A stretch of 64,000 bases of DNA. Origin: Burkholderia sp. BCC0506. GTDB taxonomy: Bacteria > Pseudomonadota > Gammaproteobacteria > Burkholderiales > Burkholderiaceae. A model generated the notes under the pieces. That model did no database searches, had not been told where the DNA came from, and saw only the letters and a program-made list of their open reading frames with translations. A program made the position numbers and the translations under genes. Shown here piece after piece: positions 8,402 through 17,173 of the stretch. How positions within the stretch are numbered: the stretch's first letter is position 1; each line of letters begins with the position of its first letter. The stretch is from positions 310,001 through 374,000 of the forward strand of contig NZ_CADFEN010000003.1 of assembly GCF_902833145.1 (NCBI RefSeq), in the 5' to 3' direction.

Positions 8402-9322
8402 CTACCGCAACGTCGCGCGCAGCGTCTGCAGATGCTCGGCGGTCGTGGTCACGCCGCCGCAGACGATCACCGCGATGTCCGACGCCGACTCAAGCACCGG
8501 CACCGGCCGCTCCAGCGCGGCCAGTGCGGCGCCGCACGCCGGCTCGACGACGATCCGGTGTTCGTCGAGAAACCGCAGCGACGCAGCCACCGCGTCGGCA
8601 TCGGACACGACGACAGGGTGGATCGCGTGACGCGTCGCCCACTCGACCGCCGCGTCGCACGGCCGCTTCGCGCCGAGCGTCGTCGCGATGCTCGCGATGG
8701 CCGCCAGTTCGACCGGCCGCCCTTGCGCGACCGAGCGCGCATAGCAGTCGGCACCTTCCGTCTCGGCCGCGACGACCGGCACGTCGTGCCAGCCGTTGCG
8801 CGCGAGCCCTTCGAGCACGCCGCACAGCAAGCCACCGCCGCCGACCGCGAGCACGACCGCGTCGGGCTTCGGGCCGACCGCCGCGATCTCGTCGATCATC
8901 GTCGCGTGGCCCTGCCACAGCACGCGATCGTCGAACGGATGCACGAACGCATCGTGCTCGCCGAGCGTCGACTGAGCGAACGCATTGGCCTCGGCCCAGC
9001 TCGCGCCGTGCACGACGAGTTCCGCGCCTTCGACGCGGATCAGTTCCCGCGCGCGGGCCGATGCGCTTTCGGGCACGACGACGCGCACCGGCACGCCGAG
9101 TTCGCGCCCGCAATACGCGACCGCGATGCCCGCGTTGCCGCCCGACGACGACACGAAGCGCCGGGCCCCGGCCGCGTGGCGCGCCTCGCAGACGGCGCCG
9201 ATGCCGCGCAGCTTGAACGAGCCCGACGGCTGCAGCGCATCGAGCTTCAGCCGGATGGTCCTGCCGAGCCGGCGGGATGCGATGGGCGAGCGGATATAAG
9301 GCGTGGGGATATGAAGGGGCAT
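8402..9322 (-). CDS. PLP-dependent serine/threonine dehydratase-like enzyme
   Basis: A 306-residue fold-type II PLP enzyme. LQPSGSFKLRG carries the PLP lysine (K37), SSSGGNAGIAVAY (about 58-70) binds the substrate carboxylate, and AVGGGGLLCG is the glycine loop that holds the PLP phosphate. There is no C-terminal ACT domain, so it resembles catabolic L-serine/L-threonine ammonia-lyases rather than biosynthetic IlvA. Such enzymes turn serine or threonine into pyruvate or 2-oxobutyrate plus ammonia. A divergent LysR gene starts 162 bases away. The exact substrate is not decided by sequence. Confidence 0.83.
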   Translation of the reverse strand: MPLHIPTPYIRSPIASRRLGRTIRLKLDALQPSGSFKLRGIGAVCEARHAAGARRFVSSSGGNAGIAVAYCGRELGVPVRVVVPESASARARELIRVEGAELVVHGASWAEANAFAQSTLGEHDAFVHPFDDRVLWQGHATMIDEIAAVGPKPDAVVLAVGGGGLLCGVLEGLARNGWHDVPVVAAETEGADCYARSVAQGRPVELAAIASIATTLGAKRPCDAAVEWATRHAIHPVVVSDADAVAASLRFLDEHRIVVEPACGAALAALERPVPVLESASDIAVIVCGGVTTTAEHLQTLRATLR

Positions 9323-9484
9323 GGGACGGAGCGCAGTGGAAACGGGAGAAGCGCACGCGACGCGCGCGACAAGCGCATGCGGCAGTGACGGTCATCGTAC
9401 GGCAGGCCCGCCATGCTTTCCAATACCATCGAATGGCGTTTGCTATGCTTCACAGGCATATCGACGAACCGGAACGGACATCGC

Positions 9485-10396
9485 ATGCGCCACATCGAAC
9501 TGCGTCACCTGCGCTACTTCGTCGCCGTCGCCGAGGCCGGCAGCGTGATGGCGGGCGCCCGTGCGGCCGGCATCGTGCAGCCCGCGCTGTCGCGGCAGAT
9601 CCGCGAGCTCGAGGACGCGATCGGCACGCCGCTGCTGATCCGTCGCGCGACGGGCGTCACGCTCACGGCGGCCGGCACGAGCTTCCTGAAGGATGCGACC
9701 GGCCTGCTCGCCATGCTGCAGGACAGCCGCGAGCGCGCGTTGCGCAGCGCGGCCGGCCAGCTCGGCGAACTGCGGCTCGGCGCGCTGCCGAACTGCCTGC
9801 CGCTGCCGATCGTCGCGAACGTCCTCAAGACGTTTCGCGCTGCGTGCCCGGACGTGAAACTGTCGATCGCGCCGATGCTGTCGGCCGAACAGGCGGGCGC
9901 GTTGATGCGCGGCCAGCTCGACGCCGGGATCATGGCGTGGCGTCGCGAGGAAGCGCCGCACCTGACGGGCGTGCGGCTGCTGAGCGACCGCTTCGTGCTC
10001 GCGATGCCCGCGCCGCCGGGCGGCCGCTTCAGCGCGCCGCGCACGCTGGCCGACGTCGCGAACGAACCGTTCGTCTGGTTCGATGCGCAGCGCTCGGCCG
10101 CGCACCACCGGTTCCTGATGACGCAGTGCCGGCAGGCCGGCTTCACGCCGCGCATCGCGCAGGTCGGCAGCGACATCCCGACGCTGATCGGCCTCGTCGC
10201 GGCCGGCATGGGCTGCGCGTTCGTGCCGGAAAGCGCGTCGCCGACCTGCCCGCGCACGGTCCGGCTCGTCGCGCTCGACGAGCTCGCGAGCCGCTTCGAC
10301 ATCGAATTCGTGTTCGACGGCGCGGCGGCGGCCCCGTCGCCCGTCGTCGCGCGGTTTCTTGCGGCCGTCCGCGATGCGGCCGGCGAAGCGGGCTGA
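9485..10396 (+). CDS. LysR-family regulator next to the dehydratase gene
   Basis: A 303-residue LysR-type regulator with helix-turn-helix RYFVAVAEAGSVMAGARAAGIVQPALSRQIRELEDAIG split over residues about 9-45 and a typical effector domain. ATG 9485 gives the family-typical start (MRHIELRHLRYF); an earlier in-frame ATG at 9413 would add an atypical leader. It is divergent from the dehydratase gene and probably controls it. Confidence 0.83.
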   Translation: MRHIELRHLRYFVAVAEAGSVMAGARAAGIVQPALSRQIRELEDAIGTPLLIRRATGVTLTAAGTSFLKDATGLLAMLQDSRERALRSAAGQLGELRLGALPNCLPLPIVANVLKTFRAACPDVKLSIAPMLSAEQAGALMRGQLDAGIMAWRREEAPHLTGVRLLSDRFVLAMPAPPGGRFSAPRTLADVANEPFVWFDAQRSAAHHRFLMTQCRQAGFTPRIAQVGSDIPTLIGLVAAGMGCAFVPESASPTCPRTVRLVALDELASRFDIEFVFDGAAAAPSPVVARFLAAVRDAAGEAG

Positions 10397-10632
10397 ACGC
10401 ACGTTGGACGCATCGGCACGCGGTCGAACCATGCGACTTGCCCACCGCCGACCGACGTCCGGATTCCCCTTCCACGATCTCGTCGCTTTCGCCGTTTCTG
10501 CATACGAGACGACACCGTCGCGTCATCGAAAAATCCTTCAGAACGCCGACGAATGACGCGACGACACAGCAATGTCCAAATTGACACTAAAAACGGTCGT
10601 TTAACGCCGATTCGAATCGTCATGGCCCGAAA

Positions 10633-10718
10633 TATACTGCGCGCGCATCCAACCCTCGTGCCAAAGAGAGGATGCGTTTCCGCCCCGGCCACGGACCCCC
10701 TGTGGTCGGGGTTTTTTT
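10633..10718 (+). ncRNA. candidate small RNA with two hairpins
   Basis: Inside a 562-base gene-free stretch (10397-10958) there is a -10-like TATACT at 10633-10638, then a hairpin with arms GCATCC (10645-10650) and GGATGC (10670-10675), helped by CTC/GAG inside, then a strong terminator ending at 10718. A transcript of about 75 nt would begin near 10645. There is no open reading frame or ribosome-binding site. The -35 region is weak (TTCGAA, 16-base spacer). It might instead be a leader or attenuator for the MFS gene 240 bases downstream. The rest of the gap shows nothing else I can name. Confidence 0.45.
10683..10718 (+). terminator. intrinsic terminator in the gap before the MFS gene
   Basis: CCCCGGCCAC pairs with GTGGTCGGGG (one G-T pair) around a 9-base loop and is followed by TTTTTTT. 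It is too far from the LysR stop (10396) to be its obvious terminator, supporting a separate short transcript. Confidence 0.8.
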
Positions 10719-10958
10719 CCGTTGTGCCTCGCAGCGAAAGGCTTCTCAGCCATTGCGCAACGCCGGCCGCGGGCGATCGTCGATCGCCGGCCAATGCGTC
10801 CGGACCGCCCGGCCGCACGTCGCCGCGGGCCGCATTGTTGACATGAAATCAAGATAATTTCGTCCGAATGCGGCTTTTTCCGCAAAAGTAATGCAGGCAC
10901 ACTGCGCGCTGTCCCCGACGGTTTCGTGCCGTCGTCCCACGATGACAGGAGCCCCCGC

Positions 10959-12164
10959 GTGAACCCCACGACTTCCTCTGCTTCCCGCCCCGGCGGCAGC
11001 GCCACGCTGCCGCTGCTGGCGCTCGCCGCCGGCGCGTTCGGCATCGGCACGACCGAGTTCTCGCCGATGGGCCTGCTGCCCGTGATCGCCGAAGGCGTGC
11101 ACGTATCGATTCCGCAAGCCGGCATGCTGATCAGCGCGTATGCGATCGGCGTGATGGTCGGCGCGCCGCTGATGACGCTGCTGCTCGCGCGCTGGTCGCG
11201 CCGCTCCGCGCTGATCGCGCTGATGTCGATCTTCACGATCGGCAACCTGCTGTCGGCCGTCGCGCCGGACTACACGACGCTGCTGCTCGCGCGGCTCGTC
11301 ACGAGCCTCAACCACGGCGCGTTCTTCGGGCTCGGCTCGGTGGTCGCAGCCAGCCTCGTGCCGCGCGACAGGCAGGCCAGCGCGGTCGCGACGATGTTCA
11401 TGGGCCTGACGATCGCGAACGTCGGCGGCGTGCCGGCCGCGACCTGGCTCGGCCAGATCATCGGCTGGCGCATGTCGTTCGCGGCCACCGCGGGCCTCGG
11501 GCTGATCGCGATCGCCGGCCTGTTCGCCGCGCTGCCGAAGGGGCAAGCCGGCAAGATGCCCGACCTGCGCGCGGAACTGTCCGTGCTGACGCGCCCGGTC
11601 GTGCTCGGCGCGCTCGGGACGACGGTGCTCGGCGCCGGTGCGATGTTCACGCTCTATACGTACGTCGCGCCGACGCTCGACCACCTGACGGGCGCCACGC
11701 CCGGCTTCGTGACCGCGATGCTCGTGCTGATCGGCGTCGGCTTCTCGATCGGCAACATCGCGGGCGGCCGGCTGGCCGACCGCTCGCTCGACGGCACGCT
11801 GATCGGCTTCCTGTTGCTGCTGATCGCGACGATGGCCGCATTCCCGCTGCTCGCCGCCACCCACGCGGGCGCCGCCGTCACGCTGCTGGTCTGGGGAATC
11901 GCGACGTTCGCGGTCGTGCCGCCGCTGCAGATGCGCGTGATGCGCGCGGCCCACGAAGCGCCGGGGCTCGCATCGGCCGTGAACATCGGTGCGTTCAACC
12001 TCGGCAACGCGCTGGGCGCCGCTGCCGGCGGTGCGGCGATCTCGGCCGGGTTCGGCTACGCGGCGGTGCCGCTCGTCGGCGCGCTGATCGCCGCGGCCGG
12101 CCTCGCGCTCGTGATGCTGCAACTCGCGCAGCGCCGCCGCTCGCCGGCCGCCGCGCGTTCGTGA
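10959..12164 (+). CDS. MFS transporter, DHA1/AraJ-like exporter
   Basis: A roughly 401-residue, 12-helix major facilitator of the AraJ/NepI-type export group. The N-terminal half has LLALAAGAFGIGTTEFSPMGLLPVIA, the signature of these sugar, purine or drug exporters, and the first cytoplasmic loop has the basic RWSRRSAL segment. The start is taken as GTG 10959 because AGGAG lies seven bases upstream; the alternative GTG at 10926 is in frame. A terminator follows. Substrate unknown. Confidence 0.83.
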   Translation: MNPTTSSASRPGGSATLPLLALAAGAFGIGTTEFSPMGLLPVIAEGVHVSIPQAGMLISAYAIGVMVGAPLMTLLLARWSRRSALIALMSIFTIGNLLSAVAPDYTTLLLARLVTSLNHGAFFGLGSVVAASLVPRDRQASAVATMFMGLTIANVGGVPAATWLGQIIGWRMSFAATAGLGLIAIAGLFAALPKGQAGKMPDLRAELSVLTRPVVLGALGTTVLGAGAMFTLYTYVAPTLDHLTGATPGFVTAMLVLIGVGFSIGNIAGGRLADRSLDGTLIGFLLLLIATMAAFPLLAATHAGAAVTLLVWGIATFAVVPPLQMRVMRAAHEAPGLASAVNIGAFNLGNALGAAAGGAAISAGFGYAAVPLVGALIAAAGLALVMLQLAQRRRSPAAARS

Positions 12165-12204
12165 GCGCGGGCACCCGGGTTGCCCCGGGCGCCGTTCCGC
12201 ACGC

Positions 12205-12240
12205 ATTTTTACGGCCGCGCCATGCGGCCGTCTTCATTTT
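12205..12240 (+). terminator. terminator after the MFS gene
   Basis: ACGGCCGC (12211-12218) and GCGGCCGT (12224-12231) form a perfect 8-bp stem with a 5-base loop, followed by CTTCATTTT. It lies between convergent genes. Confidence 0.65.
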
Positions 12241-12276
12241 CAGCGTGCTGTCTGCTGTCCGGCGCCGCCGGCCCGC

Positions 12277-13299
12277 TCAGCGCGCCGCGGCAAACCCGCC
12301 GAAAAACGCGCGCGCGTTCGCCTCGAGACTCGCGAGGTGATAGCCGCCCTCCTGCACGATCACCGTCGGCAACCGCAGCGCGCCGATCGCGCCGCCGAGC
12401 CGCCCGAACCCGTCGGTCGTGACCGCGACCTGCGATTGCGGATCGTCCTTGTAGATGTCGAAACCGAGCGCGAGCACGAGCGCGTCGGGCTGGAACCGCG
12501 CCAGCGCGCGCAGCGCGTCGTCGAGCCGCTCGAAGAACGCCGACTCCGGCGCGCCGTGCGGCATCGGCAGGTTGAGGTTGAAGCCGTCGCCGGCGCCCGT
12601 CCCCGTCTCTTCCTCGTACCCCGCGACGACCGGGTAGAAGTTGGTCGGGTCGCCGTGGATCGACACGTACAGCACATCGTCGCGGCCGTAGAAGATCTCC
12701 TGCACGCCCTGCCCGTGGTGCATGTCGGTATCGAGAATCGCGACACGGCGATGGCGATCCCGCAGCGCCTGCGCGGCGATCGCCGCGTTGTTCAGGTAGC
12801 AGAAGCCGCCGGCCGCGTCGCGGCGCGCATGATGGCCGGGCGGCCGGCACAGCGCATACGCTTCGCGTGCGCCGTCGTTGACGTCGGCCGCGGCGGCCAG
12901 CGCACCCTGCGCGGACCAGTACGCCGCGCGCCACGTGTTGGCCCCCACCGGGCAGCTGCCGTCGGCGAGGTAGCGCGCGGCTTTCGCGAGCACGCCGCGC
13001 AGCGGGTTCGGGTCGCGCACGAACACGTTCGACATCACTTCGTCGCCCCAGTCGTCGGGCATCTGCTTCCAGTCGCGGTGCGCATCCTCGAGAAAGCGCA
13101 GGTAGTTCATGTCGTGCACGGCCGCGATCGGCGCGGTGCCGCGGTCGGCCGGCTCGCGCACGTCGAAGTCGAGCGAGCGGACGGCCGCGACGAGCCGCGC
13201 CGCGCGTTCGGGCACTTCCTGCGGCTCGCGCATCTGGCCGCGCGACAGGTAGCTGCGCGGATGGTGCAGCAGTTGTTCGGGATGGAAATAGGTTTTCAT
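12277..13299 (-). CDS. histone deacetylase family protein (acetylpolyamine amidohydrolase type)
   Basis: A 340-residue zinc amidohydrolase of the arginase/deacetylase fold. The catalytic pair is PPGHHA (His156, His157); zinc ligands are Asp192 and His194 in DTDMHHGQG and Asp281 in GFDIYKDDP; the transition-state Tyr is Y320 in EGGYH. The loop GFCYLNN is also typical. Bacterial members remove acetyl groups from acetylpolyamines or similar small amines, not histones. ATG 13299 gives MKTYFHPEQL, a typical start. It is the last gene of a three-gene operon with an amidase-type hydrolase and an importer, which suggests catabolism of an imported acylated amine or amide. Confidence 0.85.
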   Translation of the reverse strand: MKTYFHPEQLLHHPRSYLSRGQMREPQEVPERAARLVAAVRSLDFDVREPADRGTAPIAAVHDMNYLRFLEDAHRDWKQMPDDWGDEVMSNVFVRDPNPLRGVLAKAARYLADGSCPVGANTWRAAYWSAQGALAAAADVNDGAREAYALCRPPGHHARRDAAGGFCYLNNAAIAAQALRDRHRRVAILDTDMHHGQGVQEIFYGRDDVLYVSIHGDPTNFYPVVAGYEEETGTGAGDGFNLNLPMPHGAPESAFFERLDDALRALARFQPDALVLALGFDIYKDDPQSQVAVTTDGFGRLGGAIGALRLPTVIVQEGGYHLASLEANARAFFGGFAAAR

Positions 13300-13324
13300 T
13301 GCGAGTCCTCGTCGAGTCGCCGGA

Positions 13325-14596
13325 TCAGGCGCCGGGCGCGGCAGTCGCCGCATCGACGCGCGCCGCGATGCCCGCGCGCGCCAGCACCGCATGGAGCAGC
13401 ACGTTCGTGCCGCGCGTCACGTCGTCGGGCAACGCATCCTCGGCTTCGTTGTGCGACAGGCCGTCGACGCACGGAATGAACACCATCGCGGTCGGGAAGC
13501 GTCGCGCGAGCAGGATCGCGTCGTGGCCGGCGCCGCTCACGATCCGCTCGTTCGAATAGCCGAACGCGGCCGCCGCGCGCGCGACGAGTTCGACGCAATC
13601 CCGATCGAACGGCGTGGCGGGGCTGCGCCAGCAGGTTTCGATCGATACCTTCACCCCACGCGCGGCCGCCACGCGAGCGCATGCGTCGCGCAGGTCGCGC
13701 TCCATCGCGTCGACTTCGGCATCGTCGTGATGGCGCAGATCGACCGTGAACGTCACGTCGCCGGCAATCGTGTTGCGCGACGCGTGGCGGATGCCGACCT
13801 GCCCGATCGTCGCGAGCCCGCGCGGCGCGTAACCGGCGACGATCCGCTCGAGCTCCAGCGCGATCTGCGCGCTCGCGAAATACGCATCCTTGCGATACGG
13901 CATCGGCGTCGTGCCCGCGTGCGCGGCCACGCCCGTCACCGTCACGTCGAACCAGCGAATCGCCTGCCCGCCCGTGACGATACCGATCGTCGTGCCGTTC
14001 GCCTCGAGCACGGGCCCCTGTTCGATATGCGCCTCGAAATACGCGTCGACCGTGCCGCCCGTCGCGCGCGTGCCGCGATAGCCGCATGCGTCGAGCGCCG
14101 CGCCGAGCGTGACGCCGTCGGCGTCCTGCTTCGCGAGCGCGTCGTCGAGCGGCAACGCGCCCGTGAACACGGCCGAGCCGAGCATCGCGGGCGCGAAGCG
14201 CGCGCCTTCCTCGTTGGTCCACGACACGATCTCGAGCGGCTTGTCGGTCGCGATGCCCGCGTCGTTCAGCGTGCGCACGAGTTCGAGCGCCGCGAGCACG
14301 CCATAGACGCCGTCGAAGCGGCCGCCTTCGGGCTGCGTGTCCAGATGGCTGCCGATCAGCACCGGCGCGGCGTGCGCATCGGCGCCGTCGCGCCGGGCGA
14401 ACAGGTTGCCGACCGCATCGACGCTCACCGTCAGCCCCGCGTCGCGGCACCATTGCGCGAACAGGTCGCGCCCGCGCCGGTCGTCCTCGGTGAGCGCGAG
14501 GCGCCGCACGCCGCCGCGCGGCGTCGCGCCGACGCGTGCCATGTCGGCCAGGCTCTGCCACAGGCGGGCGCCGTCGATTTCCAGCAGGTGTTTCAT
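13325..14596 (-). CDS. Zn-dependent amidase, hydantoinase/carbamoylase (allantoate amidohydrolase) family
   Basis: A 423-residue M20-type hydrolase. Metal-site landmarks are IGSHLDTQPEGGRFDGVYGVLA (about 80-101), TNEEGARFAPAMLGS (Glu-Glu pair), HIEQGPVLE and the C-terminal GAGHDA with DGLSHNEAED. The AAHAGTTPMPYRKD segment lies at the dimerisation domain. The family cleaves N-carbamoyl-amino acids, ureidoglycolate/allantoate or 3-ureidopropionate. MPMKH two codons earlier is an alternative start. It lies 25 bases upstream of the deacetylase-type gene in the same operon. Substrate is not decided. Confidence 0.85.
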   Translation of the reverse strand: MKHLLEIDGARLWQSLADMARVGATPRGGVRRLALTEDDRRGRDLFAQWCRDAGLTVSVDAVGNLFARRDGADAHAAPVLIGSHLDTQPEGGRFDGVYGVLAALELVRTLNDAGIATDKPLEIVSWTNEEGARFAPAMLGSAVFTGALPLDDALAKQDADGVTLGAALDACGYRGTRATGGTVDAYFEAHIEQGPVLEANGTTIGIVTGGQAIRWFDVTVTGVAAHAGTTPMPYRKDAYFASAQIALELERIVAGYAPRGLATIGQVGIRHASRNTIAGDVTFTVDLRHHDDAEVDAMERDLRDACARVAAARGVKVSIETCWRSPATPFDRDCVELVARAAAAFGYSNERIVSGAGHDAILLARRFPTAMVFIPCVDGLSHNEAEDALPDDVTRGTNVLLHAVLARAGIAARVDAATAAPGA

Positions 14597-14627
14597 AGGC
14601 ATTCCGGATCGATTCGTTCGTTGAAGG

Positions 14628-15938
14628 TCAGTGCGAGCCGAGCGCTTCGGCGGCGGCCGGCTGCGCGGCACGGCGCGCGTCGAGCGCGACGATGCAAAGC
14701 AGTGAAATACCGGCGAGACACGTGTAGAACACCGCGAGCGGCCACCACTGGCCCGCGAAGCGATGCGCGAGCCACGTACCGACGAGCGGCGTCAGGCCGC
14801 CCGCGATCGCGCCGCAAATCTGATAGGCGAGCGAGATCGCCGAATAGCGCACGTGCGCGGGAAACACGTCGCTGACGAAGCCCGCGATCACCGAATAGAA
14901 GCCGGCCATGCACACCACGGCGAGCGCGATGCCGGCGATCAGCGACGCGGACGTGCCGCCCTGCACGAGCATGAACATCGGATACGGCGACAGCATCGCG
15001 AAGAGCGCCGCAAGCTTCAGGAAGCGCGCGCCGCCGATGCGCTCGGCGATCCACGCGGCGAGCGGCTGCGCGAAGAACTGGATGATCGCGACCGCGAACA
15101 GGCTGTCGAGAATCAGCGAGCGCGACACGCCGACGTACTGCGTCGTGTACGCGATCATGAACGTGTTCGTGAAATAGACGCCCGCGATGCCGATCGTGTT
15201 CGCGCCGATGCAGAGCAGCACGAGCCCCGACGCGGAACGGAACACTTCCGCGACCGGCAGCTTCACCGTGCGGTGGGTTTCCTTGATCCGCGCGAATTCC
15301 GGCGACTCGTTCACGCCGAGCCGGATCAGGATGCCGACCACGAGCAGCACCGAACTCGCGAGAAACGGCAGGCGCCAGCCCCATGCGAGGAAATCGGCCT
15401 TGTCCATCGACGTGACCGCGCGAAACGCGACGAGCGACAGGATCAGCCCGGCCGGGCTGCCGAGCTGCGCGAACGACGCGAAGAACGTGCGGCGCCCCTG
15501 CGGCGCATGCTCGCCCGCCATCAGCACCGCACCGCCCCATTCGCCGCCGACTGCGATCCCCTGCACGACGCGCAGCGCGACGAGCAGCACCGGCGCGAGG
15601 ATGCCGACCTTCGAATAATCGGGCAGCAGCCCGACGCACACGGTCGCGACGCCCATCATCATCAGCGTCGTCATCAGCGCCTTCTTGCGGCCGATGCGGT
15701 CGCCGAGATGGCCGAAGATCACGCCCCCGAGCGGCCGCGCGAAGAAGCCGACCGCGAACGTCGCGAACGACGCCATCGTGCTGACGAAGCGGTCGTGCGA
15801 CGGGAAATAGAGTTCGCCGAACACGAGCGCGGCGGCGGTCGCGTAGATGTAGAAGTCGTACCACTCGATCATCGTGCCGATGAACGCGGCCGTCGCGGCG
15901 CGCCCGGGCTGGCGGGCGGAAGGAAGGGACTGGGTCAT
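14628..15938 (-). CDS. MFS transporter, metabolite:H+ symporter (MHS) type
   Basis: A 436-residue, 12-helix symporter. Near the N-terminus FIGTMIEWYDFYIYATAAALVF is the MHS-family signature, and GHLGDRIGRKKAL between helices 2 and 3 is the MFS loop motif. MHS members import organic acids, betaines and similar compounds. GGAG lies before ATG 15938. First gene of the operon with the amidase and the deacetylase-type enzyme, so it probably brings in their substrate. Divergent from a LysR gene. Confidence 0.85.
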   Translation of the reverse strand: MTQSLPSARQPGRAATAAFIGTMIEWYDFYIYATAAALVFGELYFPSHDRFVSTMASFATFAVGFFARPLGGVIFGHLGDRIGRKKALMTTLMMMGVATVCVGLLPDYSKVGILAPVLLVALRVVQGIAVGGEWGGAVLMAGEHAPQGRRTFFASFAQLGSPAGLILSLVAFRAVTSMDKADFLAWGWRLPFLASSVLLVVGILIRLGVNESPEFARIKETHRTVKLPVAEVFRSASGLVLLCIGANTIGIAGVYFTNTFMIAYTTQYVGVSRSLILDSLFAVAIIQFFAQPLAAWIAERIGGARFLKLAALFAMLSPYPMFMLVQGGTSASLIAGIALAVVCMAGFYSVIAGFVSDVFPAHVRYSAISLAYQICGAIAGGLTPLVGTWLAHRFAGQWWPLAVFYTCLAGISLLCIVALDARRAAQPAAAEALGSH

Positions 15939-16053
15939 GGGGGCTCCTGACGCGCGTCGCGGCGGGGCGATGCGCAATATCGTGACGACGGCCGTCTGTC
16001 GCGGCCTCGCGCCGCACGCTGCGGCGCCCCTCCTTTATCGGCGACCGCAAATC

Positions 16054-16099
16054 ATTAGTCAAATTTCAAGTTATTATTCGCCGTATAAATTCAACTAAT
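16054..16099. promoter_or_regulatory. A/T-rich inverted repeat between importer operon and LysR gene
   Basis: ATTAGTCAAATTT (16054-16066) and AAATTCAACTAAT (16087-16099) form an imperfect inverted repeat in a short A/T-rich island within an otherwise very GC-rich region. It sits in the divergent promoter region, where a LysR binding site is expected. The exact contacts are not deducible. Confidence 0.45.
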
Positions 16100-16127
16100 G
16101 ACTTTCCGCCACCCGCCCGGAGACCCG

Positions 16128-17084
16128 ATGCGCGCCGACCTCGCCCCGTTCCTGAACGACCGCCTCGACTGGAACCTGCTGCGCACTTACCTGGTGATCA
16201 TGCAGGAGCGCAGCGTGAGCCGCGCGGCGGCCCGCCTGCACGTCACGCAGCCGGCCGTGAGCCAGGCGTTGCGGCGGCTCGAGGAGACGCTCGAGCGCCG
16301 GCTGATCGAGCGGCGCGGCGCGCACTTCGCGCCGACGCCGGCCGGCGAAGCCGTGTACCGGATCGCGAGCGACATCTACGGCGGCATCTCGCGCCTCGAA
16401 ACCGAAATCGACGACAGCACGGCCGACCTCACCGGTTCGATCCGGCTGCTGACGGTGAGCCGCATCGAATCGCCCGTCTACGACGAATTCCTCGCGGATT
16501 TCCATCGCGCGTATCCGCGTATCGATCTGCAGATCGAAGTGATGCGCTCGTCGGACATCCTCTCCTCGTTGCTGCAGAAGACGGCCACGGCCGGGCTCGG
16601 CCTGTGCCGCACGCCGCACGACAAGCTGGAGATGCGCTGCTTCCTGCGCCAGCGCTATGCGATCTACTGCGGCCGCCATCACCGGCTGTTCGGGCAGACG
16701 CAGTTGCGGATGGAAGACTTGCTCGCGGAGAATTTCGTGTCGTTTACGAGCGACCAGATCGGCGACAGCCTGTCGCCGCTCACCGTGTTTCGCGACCAGA
16801 AGGGCTTCACGGGGCGCATCGTCGCGTCGTCGCCGAGCCTCGAGGAAGTGCGGCGGCTGATCTTCGCGGGCTACGGGATCGGCTGCCTGCCCGAGCACAT
16901 CGTGCGCGACGATCTTGCGCAGCAACGACTGTGGCGGCTGCCGCCCGACGACGGGCTCGTCGATGTCGACGTGTTCCTGCTGTGGCATCGCGATCGCAAG
17001 ATGAACGCGGCCGAGCATGCGTTTCTCGACGCGATGGAGCGCTGCATGCAGCGCTACGCGCTCGCGGAGCGGCTCGGGAAATGA
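16128..17084 (+). CDS. LysR-family regulator of the amidase/deacetylase operon
   Basis: A 318-residue LysR-type regulator. Helix-turn-helix SVSRAAARLHVTQPAVSQALRRLEETL (about residues 28-54), then an effector domain. ATG 16128 has GGAG at the right distance; an in-frame ATG at 16098 overlaps the inverted repeat and is less likely. Divergent from the importer-amidase-deacetylase operon, so the likely regulator of it. Confidence 0.83.
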   Translation: MRADLAPFLNDRLDWNLLRTYLVIMQERSVSRAAARLHVTQPAVSQALRRLEETLERRLIERRGAHFAPTPAGEAVYRIASDIYGGISRLETEIDDSTADLTGSIRLLTVSRIESPVYDEFLADFHRAYPRIDLQIEVMRSSDILSSLLQKTATAGLGLCRTPHDKLEMRCFLRQRYAIYCGRHHRLFGQTQLRMEDLLAENFVSFTSDQIGDSLSPLTVFRDQKGFTGRIVASSPSLEEVRRLIFAGYGIGCLPEHIVRDDLAQQRLWRLPPDDGLVDVDVFLLWHRDRKMNAAEHAFLDAMERCMQRYALAERLGK

Positions 17085-17173
17085 CGGCGCGTGCTTGACA
17101 GCGCGCCGTGCAGGCCGCGCCCGGCTCGGCGCTCAGGCCGGCGGCGCGCCGGCCCGATGCGCAAGACGCAGCG

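Noticed and set aside
10838-10858. TTGACA and GATAAT as promoter of the MFS gene
   Set aside because: Both boxes are good but only nine bases apart, too close for a sigma-70 promoter.
17084-17109. Hairpin ACGGCGCG/CGCGCCGT overlapping the LysR stop as terminator
   Set aside because: Stem is good but there is no T run on either strand and GC-rich stems are common by chance here.
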